Shown here: one piece after another, positions 8,347-16,295 of the stretch
Numbering within the stretch: the stretch's first letter is position 1
Layout: the number at the start of each line of letters is the position of its first letter
Source: an uncultured Blastocatellia bacterium
Lineage (GTDB): Bacteria; Acidobacteriota; Blastocatellia; Chloracidobacteriales; Chloracidobacteriaceae
NCBI GenBank assembly: GCA_937934745.1
Contig: CALGZC010000022.1
Span: 1 to 64,000, forward strand
Direction: 5' to 3'
Length of the DNA stretch: 64,000 nucleotides
Position numbers and translations under genes: made by a program
Notes under the pieces: model-generated
Told to the model about the DNA's origin: nothing
The model's input: only the letters and a program-made list of their open reading frames with translations
Databases searched by the model: none

Positions 8347-9651
8347 TCATTTCCCTCCTTCCCCGCTTTGGCTTGTCGCCACTTGCTGGCTTTTGACCAC
8401 GAGCTTGACCAGCTCCGCTGAAGGCTGGAGCTGCAGCGGCCGCTCCAGCCAAGGCAGCCCGGCCTCCTTGGCGGCGGCGACGGCTTCGTTGACAAGGTTG
8501 ATGGCGGCTTCGGCATCGAGCGTCAGGTCGCCCTGGACTTCGCCGGGCCTGCCGAGCAGCTCCCACCGCAGCGGCGCGACGGGCCAGAGCAGACAGCGCG
8601 AGCGCAAATCCAGACCGGCGTCGTTCATCAGAATGGCGGCGCAGAGGCCCAGCGCGGCCAAGACCGTCCGCGCGGCGACATCCGCCTGCTCGCTCTGTTG
8701 GCCGTTGACCGGAAAACGCAAGCGCCGCAGGGCGGGCAACGACAGGACGATGGTCTGCTCGGCGTAGTCAAGCGTGACGCCGCCGCCAAGGTATTCGCCG
8801 TCGCGGTCGCGCTTGGAAAGGGTCGGCGGGATGTTGCCGTGGTTGGCTTCCGCCGGCCGGCCGTCTTTGCCAAGCATGACCGACTTGCCATTTTCCTTGA
8901 CAGCGAGCTCTGGGTCGAGCGTCCAGCCGAAATCGTTGTCAGGCGGCGTCCGGTACAGCGTCCCGGCCTTGAGCTGAATGCCGAGCGGGTCAATCCGGCT
9001 GCTTGTTTTGACGCCCGGCACGGCGTTGATGCCGACGATTTCGCCGACCAGCGCGCGCTCGAACTTTGCGCCCAGCCCGCCTTTGACCCCGGTTGAGTCC
9101 CACATCCCGAACAGCAGCGCCGTCGGGCAGAGTTCAAACAGCGGCGTTGCATTGCGGGGCGAAACCTCGCGCAAGCGCCTGCCGTAGGTGGATTCCCTTT
9201 TGGCGTTGGCGCTGCGAAACGGCTTGTTTTCTTCAGTCACGAGACTGTCGCGGAGGATGGCGTCGGCGATGCGGTGTGGCGCCTGGAGCGCGGTGATCCT
9301 GCCGATGGGCTCAAGCAGGCGCTGGTCCTCCGGCAGGCCCTCGCCGGGGAAGTAGGGCGTGAAGTCCACCGCGACGGTCGGCAGGTTCAGCCGGCCGGCA
9401 TCACAGGCTTCCTGGAGGGTTTCCTCCATCCGGTTCGCCTGTGACTGAACGGAATCGAGGAGAACGCACGGCACAGGGGTCGGCGAGCCGGGGAGAAGGC
9501 GTTTTTCAAACGCATACGCGCCGCCTTCGTAGGTCGGCGGAAAAACCTTCGCGCCGGGGCCGCCGGCCGGTTCCAGGCGGACGCGGCAGCGGAAGGCGGC
9601 GGCGTGCTTGACGACGTCCTGAAGTATGCTCAGTGAAATAACGTTTGCCAT
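8347..9651 (-). CDS. csb1: Csb1 (GSU0053 family), Cas7 backbone subunit of type I-G
   Basis: 434 residues starting MANVISLSILQDVVKHAAAFR, then FPPTYEGGAYAFEKR and the segment TVAVDFTPYFPGEG, recognisable as the GSU0053/Csb1 family. It acts as the Cas7-type subunit that polymerises along the crRNA in the interference complex. First gene of the cas operon. The open frame extends upstream to 9858, but the ATG at 9651 has AGGAG 8-9 bp before it and starts exactly where the family starts. The stop overlaps an upstream candidate ATG of csb2 by 4 bp. Confidence 0.93.
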   Translation of the reverse strand: MANVISLSILQDVVKHAAAFRCRVRLEPAGGPGAKVFPPTYEGGAYAFEKRLLPGSPTPVPCVLLDSVQSQANRMEETLQEACDAGRLNLPTVAVDFTPYFPGEGLPEDQRLLEPIGRITALQAPHRIADAILRDSLVTEENKPFRSANAKRESTYGRRLREVSPRNATPLFELCPTALLFGMWDSTGVKGGLGAKFERALVGEIVGINAVPGVKTSSRIDPLGIQLKAGTLYRTPPDNDFGWTLDPELAVKENGKSVMLGKDGRPAEANHGNIPPTLSKRDRDGEYLGGGVTLDYAEQTIVLSLPALRRLRFPVNGQQSEQADVAARTVLAALGLCAAILMNDAGLDLRSRCLLWPVAPLRWELLGRPGEVQGDLTLDAEAAINLVNEAVAAAKEAGLPWLERPLQLQPSAELVKLVVKSQQVATSQSGEGGK

Positions 9652-10044
9652 CTTCAATCTCCTGAGATATTTGACCTTTTGCCCATTCAAGGCAGAAACA
9701 TACACTAGCCGCGCCGAAATCGTGAGTGTGGCAAGCTTGCAGCCTCCCTTGCGTAACTGCTGCAAAGCGGGGCAGCACACGAAACCGCCGGCGTTCTTGC
9801 ACGGAGCGGGGCCCTTGTGATGGCTGTGCAAAGCCCGTCCCTCTGGAAGCTGGCGCAAGAACGTTGTCCGCCGTCCTACCTGCCGGATGTGCTACGGCAA
9901 CGGTGATGTGTCGTTGGTGATGTATCGTTCTGTGGGCAAACGCAGGAGAAAGGCCGCCGTCTGTGAGGAAGGTCAGGGTGGCCTCTGCGGCGCAGGGCCG
10001 GCCGGGGCAGCCGATGCCAGGGAAGCCCGTTACCGGGCAAACCG
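9652..10044 (-). other. Intergenic region upstream of the cas operon
   Basis: 393 bp between cobO and csb1, both on the minus strand. The csb1 frame stays open to 9858 but its extra 69 residues look non-protein-like. The cas promoter should lie here; the segment 9650-9720 is the most A/T-rich, yet I find no pair of hexamers at good spacing. I looked for a cobalamin riboswitch because of the neighbouring cobO and did not find the conserved box. No tRNA or repeat seen. Confidence 0.5.
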
Positions 10045-10638
10045 TTAGAACTCGATGCCAATCTGGGCGACGACACGCCGCGTTGTGAAGGGATGTTTGA
10101 CTTCGCGCATATCCGTCACCAGATCGGCGAATTCGATGATTTCCGGCGGTGCGTCCCGTCCCGTCAAAATGACGTGCATGTGCGCCGGCCGGTTCCGAAG
10201 GGCCTCTATTACTTCTGCCGTCGTCAGCCACCCAAAGTTGAACGCATAGGTAATTTCATCGAGCGCCACGATGTCGTAGTCTGGTGACTGAAGTTTGGTC
10301 AGGCAGACCTCCCAGGCGCGGCGGGCCGTTTGCCGATCCTGCTCCGGGTTGTTGGTGTCCCAGGTGAAGCCATCGCCAAGGGGTAGGATTTCAAAGCCGA
10401 GTTTTTCGGCGCTCTGAATTTCACCGTAGATGCCGAAGCGCGGGTCTTTGGTCGTCTTGATAAATTGCAGCATCACGACCTTGAAGCCGTGGGCGACAGC
10501 GCGCATAAGCGTGCCCAACGCTGCAGTGGTCTTGCCCTTGCCGTGACCGGTGTTCACGATGACAAGTGGTGTCCGTTTACGACGAATGGTGCGCAGGTTG
10601 GCCTCGTGGGCTTCGAGCGAAGATGGTGCAGTGGTCAT
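10045..10638 (-). CDS. cobO: Cob(I)alamin adenosyltransferase (corrinoid adenosyltransferase)
   Basis: 197 residues of the BtuR/CobO/CobP family: P-loop GHGKGKT at 31-37, then VVMLQFIK, the GDGFTWDT motif and [10 protein letters not shown], all family hallmarks. It transfers the adenosyl group of ATP to reduced cobalt of cobalamin or cobinamide, giving the coenzyme form used by mutases and by radical SAM enzymes with B12 domains. The ATG overlaps the stop of the upstream thioesterase gene (ATGA), so the two are translated together, although no shared pathway is obvious. Confidence 0.95.
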   Translation of the reverse strand: MTTAPSSLEAHEANLRTIRRKRTPLVIVNTGHGKGKTTAALGTLMRAVAHGFKVVMLQFIKTTKDPRFGIYGEIQSAEKLGFEILPLGDGFTWDTNNPEQDRQTARRAWEVCLTKLQSPDYDIVALDEITYAFNFGWLTTAEVIEALRNRPAHMHVILTGRDAPPEIIEFADLVTDMREVKHPFTTRRVVAQIGIEF

Positions 10639-11063
10639 ACGTGGGGCGTACCTGAAACAGCTGGGTCTGGGAAAATCGGTGTCGGCCGGCCGTCATCAGT
10701 CATGGCGACATAGACCACGTCAGCTTCTGTTACCCGCACAACGGTGTTCGGTGCCTGCATCCGTTCGGCTTCCACGGTGACGTGAACGGTGAGCGACGTG
10801 CGTCCGATTTTTTCCACCTGGGCGTAGAAACTGACCGTGTCGCCGACGTACACTGGCGCGACAAAGACAACCTCGCGCATGGCAACCGTCACATAGCGAT
10901 GAACCGCGACACGCCGGGCTTCAATGGCACCTGCCAGGTCAATGTAGCTGAGAATAACGCCGCCGAAAATCGTACCTAGCGCATTGGTGTCGCGCGGGAG
11001 CATTGTCGTCCGAATAGCGGGCGTTGCTGTGGGCGGCGTTGCCGTGGGCTGTGATGCGGCCAT
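10635..11063 (-). CDS. Acyl-CoA thioesterase, hot-dog fold (YciA/BFIT type)
   Basis: 142 residues. The core [31 protein letters not shown] is the signature of hot-dog acyl-CoA hydrolases, with the catalytic region T-N-x-x-G-T-I-F-G-G and Asp in the long helix; later [27 protein letters not shown] is the matching central sheet. Such enzymes hydrolyse acyl-CoA to free acid and CoA. The first 20 residues are Pro/Thr/Ala-rich and could be untranslated if the ATG at residue 21 is used; no clear ribosome site settles this. Co-transcribed with cobO. Confidence 0.88.
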   Translation of the reverse strand: MAASQPTATPPTATPAIRTTMLPRDTNALGTIFGGVILSYIDLAGAIEARRVAVHRYVTVAMREVVFVAPVYVGDTVSFYAQVEKIGRTSLTVHVTVEAERMQAPNTVVRVTEADVVYVAMTDDGRPTPIFPDPAVSGTPHV

Positions 11064-11163
11064 CGGACATGACCAAGGGGAGGTGAAGGGAGGTTGTTAC
11101 GGGGAACGTCACCATAGAGCATGAGTTGCAACGCGGTCAAACCGTTGGCTAGCATCGCGCGGT

Positions 11164-12477
11164 ATGTCAAGGTTGATGCGCTCCCTGCAACTGCTGCTCG
11201 TCGTCTGGGTAACGGGGTGGATGTCGGTCCTGTGGGTGTCGGGTCAGGAGCGCTATCTGGCCGACCTGACCAGCCCTGACCGCCGAACGCGCCGCCGCGC
11301 TGCCGCCGCGCTGGGCGACCGCCGCTTACAGGCAGCCATGCCGGCATTGGTGGCAACGCTCCGGGACGATCCTGATGCCGGCGTACGTGCCGAAGCGGCC
11401 GTGGCGCTCGGTAAGATCAAGGCCCCGGAAACGATTCCGCTCTTGATCACCGTCCTGCGCGAGCCGGATGCCGGGGTGCGCCGCGCCGCCCTGTGCGCCC
11501 TCCTGATGTTCTACATTGAGGAGGACATTGGATTTGTTTTTGCCCGCCGCCGTGGCCTCAACCGGTTCAACCCATTGCTTGAAACCACCGAGCCGACCGT
11601 CACGCTGAGGGAGACGATGGTGGACCCAGACGTGTTACAGGCTTTTGCCGACACCATGCGCGATGACGCCGATCTTGACAACCGCTGCGCCGCCGTTCGC
11701 GCTTTGGGTGTCTTGCGCGGGGATGCGATAGTCTCGGCCATGGTCGAGGCGCTGGGCGACCCAGCATTGCGGGTCGAGATTTTTCAGGTGTTCATCAAGC
11801 TGGGGCGTTCCGAGTACGGCGTTCACGTTTTACCTTATCTGGACGACCGAGACGCCGAGGTGCGACGCTGGGCGGTTGATACCGTCGGTCGTTTACGAAC
11901 GCGCGAAGCCGTCACGCCCCTTATGGCGCGTTACCGCGCTGCGCGCACTAACGACGATCACCAAACGCGAATTTTGGCTGCTCTGGCACAGATCGGCGAT
12001 CCGGTCAGTGAGGCCATCTTCGCCGAAAATCTCAGTCATCCTGGCGCTATACGTCGCCGCTTTGCCGCCGAAGGCCTCGGTCGGTGTGGGGCCGTAGCGT
12101 ATGTTGATCGCCTACTCAACAACCGCCTCACGGAAAACAATGAATCGGTTCGACTCGCGCAAGCCTTTGCGCTCTACCGACTGGGGCAGACGGACTTTTT
12201 ACAGGAAGTCATCCGGCAGTTAGACGCGCTGCGCTATGGCGCACAAGCGGAGTCCTATTTGTATTCCCTGACCCACAACGCCGATCTGCATCCTTACCTG
12301 CGCCGCGCCGGCACCCGCGGAACCGAGCGGATGTTGCGCGTCCTGGAGCAGATCGGGACACGCGATGATGTGCCGGCCCTACAGCCCCTGTTGCGGGACG
12401 GCGACCGGCGAATCGTGACTGCCGCCCACCGCGCCATCCGGCAGATCGAGATGCGTGCCGGGGCTGCGCGTGATTGA
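11164..12477 (+). CDS. Secreted or membrane-anchored HEAT-repeat protein
   Basis: 437 residues. The N-terminus (SRLMRSLQLLLVVWVTGWMSVLWVSGQE) has a basic start and a hydrophobic core followed by SGQ, a probable signal peptide. The rest is built of HEAT/PBS-type helical repeats, clear at about 38-110 (repeated patterns like DPDAGVRAEAAVALGKI and EPDAGVRRAALCAL), 165-260 and again near the C-terminus. Such solenoids bind proteins or act as scaffolds; no enzymatic motif is visible. It stands alone, divergent from the thioesterase gene with a 100-bp gap and followed by rpmB. Function unknown. Confidence 0.85.
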   Translation: MSRLMRSLQLLLVVWVTGWMSVLWVSGQERYLADLTSPDRRTRRRAAAALGDRRLQAAMPALVATLRDDPDAGVRAEAAVALGKIKAPETIPLLITVLREPDAGVRRAALCALLMFYIEEDIGFVFARRRGLNRFNPLLETTEPTVTLRETMVDPDVLQAFADTMRDDADLDNRCAAVRALGVLRGDAIVSAMVEALGDPALRVEIFQVFIKLGRSEYGVHVLPYLDDRDAEVRRWAVDTVGRLRTREAVTPLMARYRAARTNDDHQTRILAALAQIGDPVSEAIFAENLSHPGAIRRRFAAEGLGRCGAVAYVDRLLNNRLTENNESVRLAQAFALYRLGQTDFLQEVIRQLDALRYGAQAESYLYSLTHNADLHPYLRRAGTRGTERMLRVLEQIGTRDDVPALQPLLRDGDRRIVTAAHRAIRQIEMRAGAARD

Positions 12478-12579
12478 CGCAGTCTCAGAAACAGGCGGCC
12501 GGTGTCAGGTTGCAGGCATAGTCAGGTTGAGCTATAAGGGGCAGCCTTTGAAGCTGTGCGGAAAAGGAAGTGATTTGCT

Positions 12580-12816
12580 ATGGCGAAGGTTTGTCAAGTC
12601 ACCGGCAAGCGCCCGATGTCCGGCAACCATGTCTCCCATGCCAACAACCGCAGGAAGCGTCGGTTTCTGCCGAATCTACAGCGGCAGCGGTTTTGGGTGC
12701 CGAGTGAAAACCGCTGGGTACGGCTGCGGTTGTCGGCGCGCGCCATCAAAACCATCAATCGGTACGGCATTGAATACGTTCTGAAGCAGATGCGCGCTGC
12801 CGGGAAAAAGGTCTAG
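12580..12816 (+). CDS. rpmB: 50S ribosomal protein L28
   Basis: 78 residues beginning [23 protein letters not shown], the conserved L28 start, followed by [16 protein letters not shown] and [13 protein letters not shown]. It belongs to the large ribosomal subunit and is needed for subunit assembly. It has the N-terminal Cys seen in zinc-type L28 but not the full set of four cysteines. GGAAG lies 9 bp before the ATG. It is monocistronic and followed by a strong terminator. Confidence 0.98.
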   Translation: MAKVCQVTGKRPMSGNHVSHANNRRKRRFLPNLQRQRFWVPSENRWVRLRLSARAIKTINRYGIEYVLKQMRAAGKKV

Positions 12817-12875
12817 GCCTGCACCTGTGAACTTCTCCCCGCGTTACGCCCACGGTACGGTGGGCAGAGGGTGAA

Positions 12876-12902
12876 GGGCGGCCTTCGGGTGCCGCCCTTT
12901 TC
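12876..12902 (+). terminator. Rho-independent terminator of rpmB
   Basis: Perfect 7-bp G+C stem GGGCGGC (12876-12882) / GCCGCCC (12891-12897), an 8-base loop and the run TTTTC right after it, 60 bp downstream of the rpmB stop. Confidence 0.85.
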
Positions 12903-13044
12903 GTTTGGGCTTGTCTGTGTGGTCTTGCGGACAGCCGGGCGCGTCCGGTCAGGGGCAAGTCCGTGCCGTCAGTTGTGTTCGCCCCTGGAGTTAGGTTATG
13001 TAAGCCCTGGCACCATTCTCTACAAGGCAAGGGGGACCCGCCGG

Positions 13045-13836
13045 ATGGCCTACGAAACTATCATCGTAGAACGCCAGGGGGCGATTGCGAAGGTAACGCT
13101 CAACCGCCCAGATACACTGAATGCAATGAACCAAACGATGATCGGGGAGCTGACCGCAGCGTTCACCGACCTCGCCACCCAGCAGGACGTGCGCGCTGTC
13201 GTTGTTACGGGTGCTGGTCGGGCATTCTCATCCGGCGGCGATGTTCGCGGTATGCTTGCCGCTGCACCGGAAACAACGGGGGATACGGTGCGGGCGATGA
13301 TCGAGCGCGTCAATCGGATGGTCCTGGCGCTGTATGAGCTACCCCAGCCGGTCATTGCGGCCATCAATGGCCCGGCGCATGGGCTGGGCATGAGCTTGAC
13401 CTTGGCCGCCGACTACCGCATTGCAGCCATGAGCGCCAGCTTTTCACAGGCGTTCATCAAGATCGGTCTCGTGCCCGATGGCGGCGCCACCTTCCTGCTC
13501 CCCCGGATTGTCGGCTGGTCCTGCGCGACAGACCTGATGCTCACGGGACGCACCGTCCCTGCCGGCGAAGCCAAGACCATCGGGCTGGTTCATCAGACGG
13601 TGGCAGATGCAGAGTTTGCCAACACGGTCCAGCTTTGCGCCCAACAGTTTGCCGCTGCCCCGACGCAGGCCATTGCCCGCACAAAGGCTCTGCTGCGCAG
13701 CAGCCAGACCACCGACTTGACTGCCCAACTTGAGCTCGAGCGTGAGCACCAGCCTGCCTGTGCCGTGACGGCCGACTTCCGGGAAGGTGTTACGGCGTTT
13801 CTGGAAAAACGCCCGCCGGTTTTCACCGGCCGCTAG
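13045..13836 (+). CDS. Enoyl-CoA hydratase/isomerase family protein, PaaG-like
   Basis: 263 residues of the crotonase family. The oxyanion-hole motif is AFSSGGDVRGM, the second oxyanion segment NGPAHGLGMSLTLAADYRIA. The position usually held by the second catalytic Glu reads IGLVPDGGATFLLPR, as in PaaG-type isomerases that use Asp. The ending ADFREGVTAFLEKRPPVFTGR is typical. It could act on enoyl-CoA in fatty acid or phenylacetyl-CoA breakdown, but no paa genes lie nearby. The frame is open upstream to 12871; the ATG at 13045 is chosen because the conserved protein starts there (MAYETIIVERQGAIAKVTLNRP) and AGGGGGA precedes it. Confidence 0.9.
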   Translation: MAYETIIVERQGAIAKVTLNRPDTLNAMNQTMIGELTAAFTDLATQQDVRAVVVTGAGRAFSSGGDVRGMLAAAPETTGDTVRAMIERVNRMVLALYELPQPVIAAINGPAHGLGMSLTLAADYRIAAMSASFSQAFIKIGLVPDGGATFLLPRIVGWSCATDLMLTGRTVPAGEAKTIGLVHQTVADAEFANTVQLCAQQFAAAPTQAIARTKALLRSSQTTDLTAQLELEREHQPACAVTADFREGVTAFLEKRPPVFTGR

Positions 13837-13934
13837 TGTGAGCCGCCGGTGGTTGCGGGCGTGCAGTTGATATCCAATCGGCAAGGTTTCGGCCCCGGGC
13901 GACGAAACATGCGCCCCGGCCCGGCACATCAACG

Positions 13935-14540
13935 ATGACCATCGTCCCACTCAATAGCCGTTCAACAGTGTTCCTTCACGAGCAGGCCGAAGCGAATCTG
14001 CGCTTCATCCGCGAAACCATGGAGCGGGCCACCCTGTTTACGGCCGTGCCGGGCTGGGGGATGGCGGTGATCGGGCTGACCGCCTGTGTCGCCGCCGTGC
14101 TTGCTGCCGCCCAGCCGACGCTTTGGCGGTGGTTGTTGGTTTGGGTGAGCGAGTCTGCGCTGGCGCTGGCCATTGGCTTGACGGCGATGTGGCGCAAAGC
14201 GCGGCGGCAGGATCATTCTCTGGCTTCGGCGGCAGCGCGGCGGTTTTTCTTCGCCTTTGTGCCGCCACTGGTGGTCGGTGGCCTGCTCTCCGTTGTGTTG
14301 GTTGACCACCGAGCCTATGACGTGTTGCCCGGTTTGTGGCTGTTGCTCTACGGTACGGGTGTGATGGCCGGCGGTACCTTCTCGGTGCGTGTTGTGCCGG
14401 CGCTGGGGGGAGCGTTTCTCCTGCTCGGCAGCATCACATTGTTTCTTCCGTTTCCTGCGGCGAACTGGGCGATGGGGTTGGGGTTCGGTGTGCTTCACCT
14501 TGGTTTTGGAGTGTTGATTGCCCGAAGGTATGGCGGCTAA
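13935..14540 (+). CDS. Integral membrane protein of unknown function
   Basis: 201 residues. A soluble N-terminus of about 30 residues is followed by six apparent hydrophobic segments (about 38-58, 64-84, 108-125, 131-147, 151-168 and 173-194). I do not recognise a named family. The stop lies inside the next gene, a winged-helix regulator, so the two are coupled. Pairs of a small multi-span protein and such a regulator recur in Acidobacteria as I recall, which suggests the membrane protein and regulator work together. Confidence 0.75.
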   Translation: MTIVPLNSRSTVFLHEQAEANLRFIRETMERATLFTAVPGWGMAVIGLTACVAAVLAAAQPTLWRWLLVWVSESALALAIGLTAMWRKARRQDHSLASAAARRFFFAFVPPLVVGGLLSVVLVDHRAYDVLPGLWLLLYGTGVMAGGTFSVRVVPALGGAFLLLGSITLFLPFPAANWAMGLGFGVLHLGFGVLIARRYGG

Positions 14541-14916
14541 GCGCAAACCAAATAAGTCGGAAGTGTTTGCTGCGGCGCCCAGAGCGGTCGTCTCGGCAAC
14601 GAAAGTCGCTTCGGAGGGCGTAGATAAGCTCATCCATGAGCCGGTACGACTCGGTGTGTTGTGCGCCCTGGCCGGAGTCGAGCGATTGTCATTCGTTGAA
14701 CTCAAGCGCCTGCTGTCCACAACCGACGGCAATTTGAGCGTGCATTTGCGGCGCTTAGAGGAGGCTGCTTACCTGATCTGTCAGAAGAGCTTTCGCGGCC
14801 GGACACCGTACACGACCTACCAACTGACCGCCGCCGGACGGGCTGCCCTCGAAGCCTACGTCAACCACATGGAGGCGCTCGTTCGGCACGCCAACCGCGT
14901 TTTCAAAACCCGATAA
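14518..14916 (+). CDS. Winged-helix transcriptional regulator (ArsR/MarR-like, HTH_34 type)
   Basis: 132 residues. After a basic tail comes a winged helix: IHEPVRLGVLCALAGVERLSFVELKRLLSTTDGNLSVHLRRLEEAAYL, then the wing RGRTPYTTYQLTAAGRAALEAYVNHM. This form (PF13601-like) regulates neighbouring genes and often binds small effectors. Start choice is open: TTG at 14518 has GGAG 6 bp upstream, whereas the ATG at 14530 has only a GAAGG touching it. Either way it overlaps the membrane protein gene, so expression is coupled. No metal-binding cysteine pair is present. Confidence 0.88.
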   Translation: MPEGMAAKRKPNKSEVFAAAPRAVVSATKVASEGVDKLIHEPVRLGVLCALAGVERLSFVELKRLLSTTDGNLSVHLRRLEEAAYLICQKSFRGRTPYTTYQLTAAGRAALEAYVNHMEALVRHANRVFKTR

Positions 14917-14922
14917 ACGGCT

Positions 14923-15903
14923 TCAGCCCTCTGCAATACAGCAGGCCCGCAGGCGCGGCGCAGTCTCTTCGGGAATGGTGTCGTTGATAAACGCCCCGGC
15001 CCCGCTTTCGCTCCCTGCCAGATACTTGAGCTTATGCGCCGTCCGGTGCGGGGGCAGAAACTCCACGTGAAAGCGAGCATAGGGATAGTCGCGGCCGTCG
15101 GTCGGCCGCTGGTGCAGCGCCATAATGTACGGCAGCGAAAACCCGAACAGCCGGTCATAGCCGACCAGCAGCGTTTTCAGGATTTCTGCCAGTCGCCAGC
15201 GCTCGCCGGCGTCAAAGTCGGTGATGGCGGTGGCCGGTCGCCGGGGCACGATCAGGGTTTCGTAGGGGAAGCGTGCGAAAAACGGAATGAACGCCACGAA
15301 GGCCTCGTTTTCGCAGACAATGCGCCGTCCATCGCGTTGTTCCTCGTCCAGTACGTCGCCGAGTAGGTCGCGCCCGGTGCTTTGCCAGTGGTGTTCTGCC
15401 TGCGCCAGTTTGCGGGCAATACGCGGTGGGATAAACGGGTAGGCATAGATTTGCCCGTGCGGGTGATGCAGCGTGACGCCGATGGCCTCGCCCTTGTTCT
15501 CGAAGATATAGACGTACGCCACGTCGTCGCGCGCGCCGAGTTCGGTAAAGCGGTCGCACCACACCAGAATGAGTCGCCGGATGCGCTCGGTGCTTTCCTC
15601 GGCCAGCGTTGTTGTGTGCCGGTCGGTATAGACGACGACTTCGCAGACCCCCTGCGCCGGACGCACCGGGTAGAGGTCACAGCCTTCTACGGCCGGTCGG
15701 GGCGGTGACGCCTGCAAGCTCGGAAAGCGGTTCTCAAACACAACGATGTCAAAGGTGGGCACGGGGATTTCGGTTTCAAACGCGCCGGGTCGCGTCGGGC
15801 ACAGTGGGCAGTAATCGGCCGGCGGCAGAAAGGTGCGCTCCTGCCGGTGCGTAGCCGTGATCGTCCATTCACCCAGGAGCGGGTTCCAGCGAAGCTCCGA
15901 CAT
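14923..15903 (-). CDS. galT: Galactose-1-phosphate uridylyltransferase
   Basis: 326 residues. MSELRWNPLLGEWTI is the usual GalT start. Zinc ligands C32/C35 (CPLC) and the active site HPHGQ at 147-151, with H149 as nucleophile, are intact; the second histidine motif is HVEFLPPHR. It swaps UMP between UDP-glucose and galactose-1-phosphate in the Leloir pathway, or serves as a relaxed nucleotidyltransferase. No galK or galE is adjacent. The frame is open to a TTG at 15960, and another ATG is at 15918; the ATG at 15903 is preferred by family length. It overlaps the preceding 59-codon gene by 35 bp, so translation is probably coupled. Confidence 0.93.
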   Translation of the reverse strand: MSELRWNPLLGEWTITATHRQERTFLPPADYCPLCPTRPGAFETEIPVPTFDIVVFENRFPSLQASPPRPAVEGCDLYPVRPAQGVCEVVVYTDRHTTTLAEESTERIRRLILVWCDRFTELGARDDVAYVYIFENKGEAIGVTLHHPHGQIYAYPFIPPRIARKLAQAEHHWQSTGRDLLGDVLDEEQRDGRRIVCENEAFVAFIPFFARFPYETLIVPRRPATAITDFDAGERWRLAEILKTLLVGYDRLFGFSLPYIMALHQRPTDGRDYPYARFHVEFLPPHRTAHKLKYLAGSESGAGAFINDTIPEETAPRLRACCIAEG

Positions 15904-16048
15904 GGCGGGCAGAGTCATCAGCCGGCGGTGCAGGCGGTTGGTCTGCGTCCGCCGACTCAAAGGTGTACACCATCACCCGCCGGCCGTCAGGTTTGATGAC
16001 GACCTGCCGCGTCAGGATCGGCTCGGGCGGCATAGGCGATAGCGTCAT
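15869..16048 (-). CDS. Small hypothetical protein between symporter-linked gene and galT
   Basis: 59 residues, MTLSPMPPEPILTRQVVIKPDGRRVMVYTFES and a proline-rich acidic tail. The stretch VVIKPDGRRVMVYTF looks like a real two-strand element rather than chance translation. The ATG overlaps the stop of the upstream small membrane protein gene (ATGA), and its tail overlaps galT in another frame. I do not recognise a family. Confidence rests on the overlap geometry and residue pattern. Confidence 0.6.
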   Translation of the reverse strand: MTLSPMPPEPILTRQVVIKPDGRRVMVYTFESADADQPPAPPADDSARHVGASLEPAPG

Positions 16049-16260
16049 GGTTTCTTGATCGGCAGCGCCGGTGCCAACAGTGCGGTGCCAAACAGGAGCA
16101 TTGCTAACCCCCACCAGAGGTTGATGTTGATGCCCAGCGACTTGTCATAGAAGCCGGGGACGCCGTTTGTCAGCCATCCATAGCCAACCAGCGTCAGCCC
16201 CATCAGCACAAACATCACCCCAATCGGTACCCGTACGTCAAGTCCGATGCCGCTGGCCAT
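16045..16260 (-). CDS. Small two-span membrane protein downstream of the symporter
   Basis: 71 residues from ATG 16260 (AAAGG 8-9 bp upstream). Two hydrophobic helices, VPIGVMFVLMGLTLVGYGWL and INLWWGLAMLLFGTALLAPAL, flank the loop TNGVPGFYDKSLGIN. It follows the sodium:solute symporter by 35 bp on the same strand and resembles the small membrane companions of such transporters. It may stabilise the transporter; this is inference from position. Confidence 0.75.
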   Translation of the reverse strand: MASGIGLDVRVPIGVMFVLMGLTLVGYGWLTNGVPGFYDKSLGININLWWGLAMLLFGTALLAPALPIKKP

Positions 16261-16295
16261 AGCCTGCACCTTTCAAGTCAAGGTCGAAAACAGAT

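Noticed and set aside
9652-10044. Cobalamin riboswitch near cobO, suggested by a GCTGCCCCGC stretch on the minus strand around 9770-9785
   Set aside because: The region is downstream of cobO, not upstream, and lacks the conserved GCCACTG box and the paired core of the riboswitch.
13962-14732. 256-codon minus-strand open frame opposite the membrane protein and regulator genes
   Set aside because: Low-complexity His/Gln/Arg-rich translation, antisense to two coupled genes.
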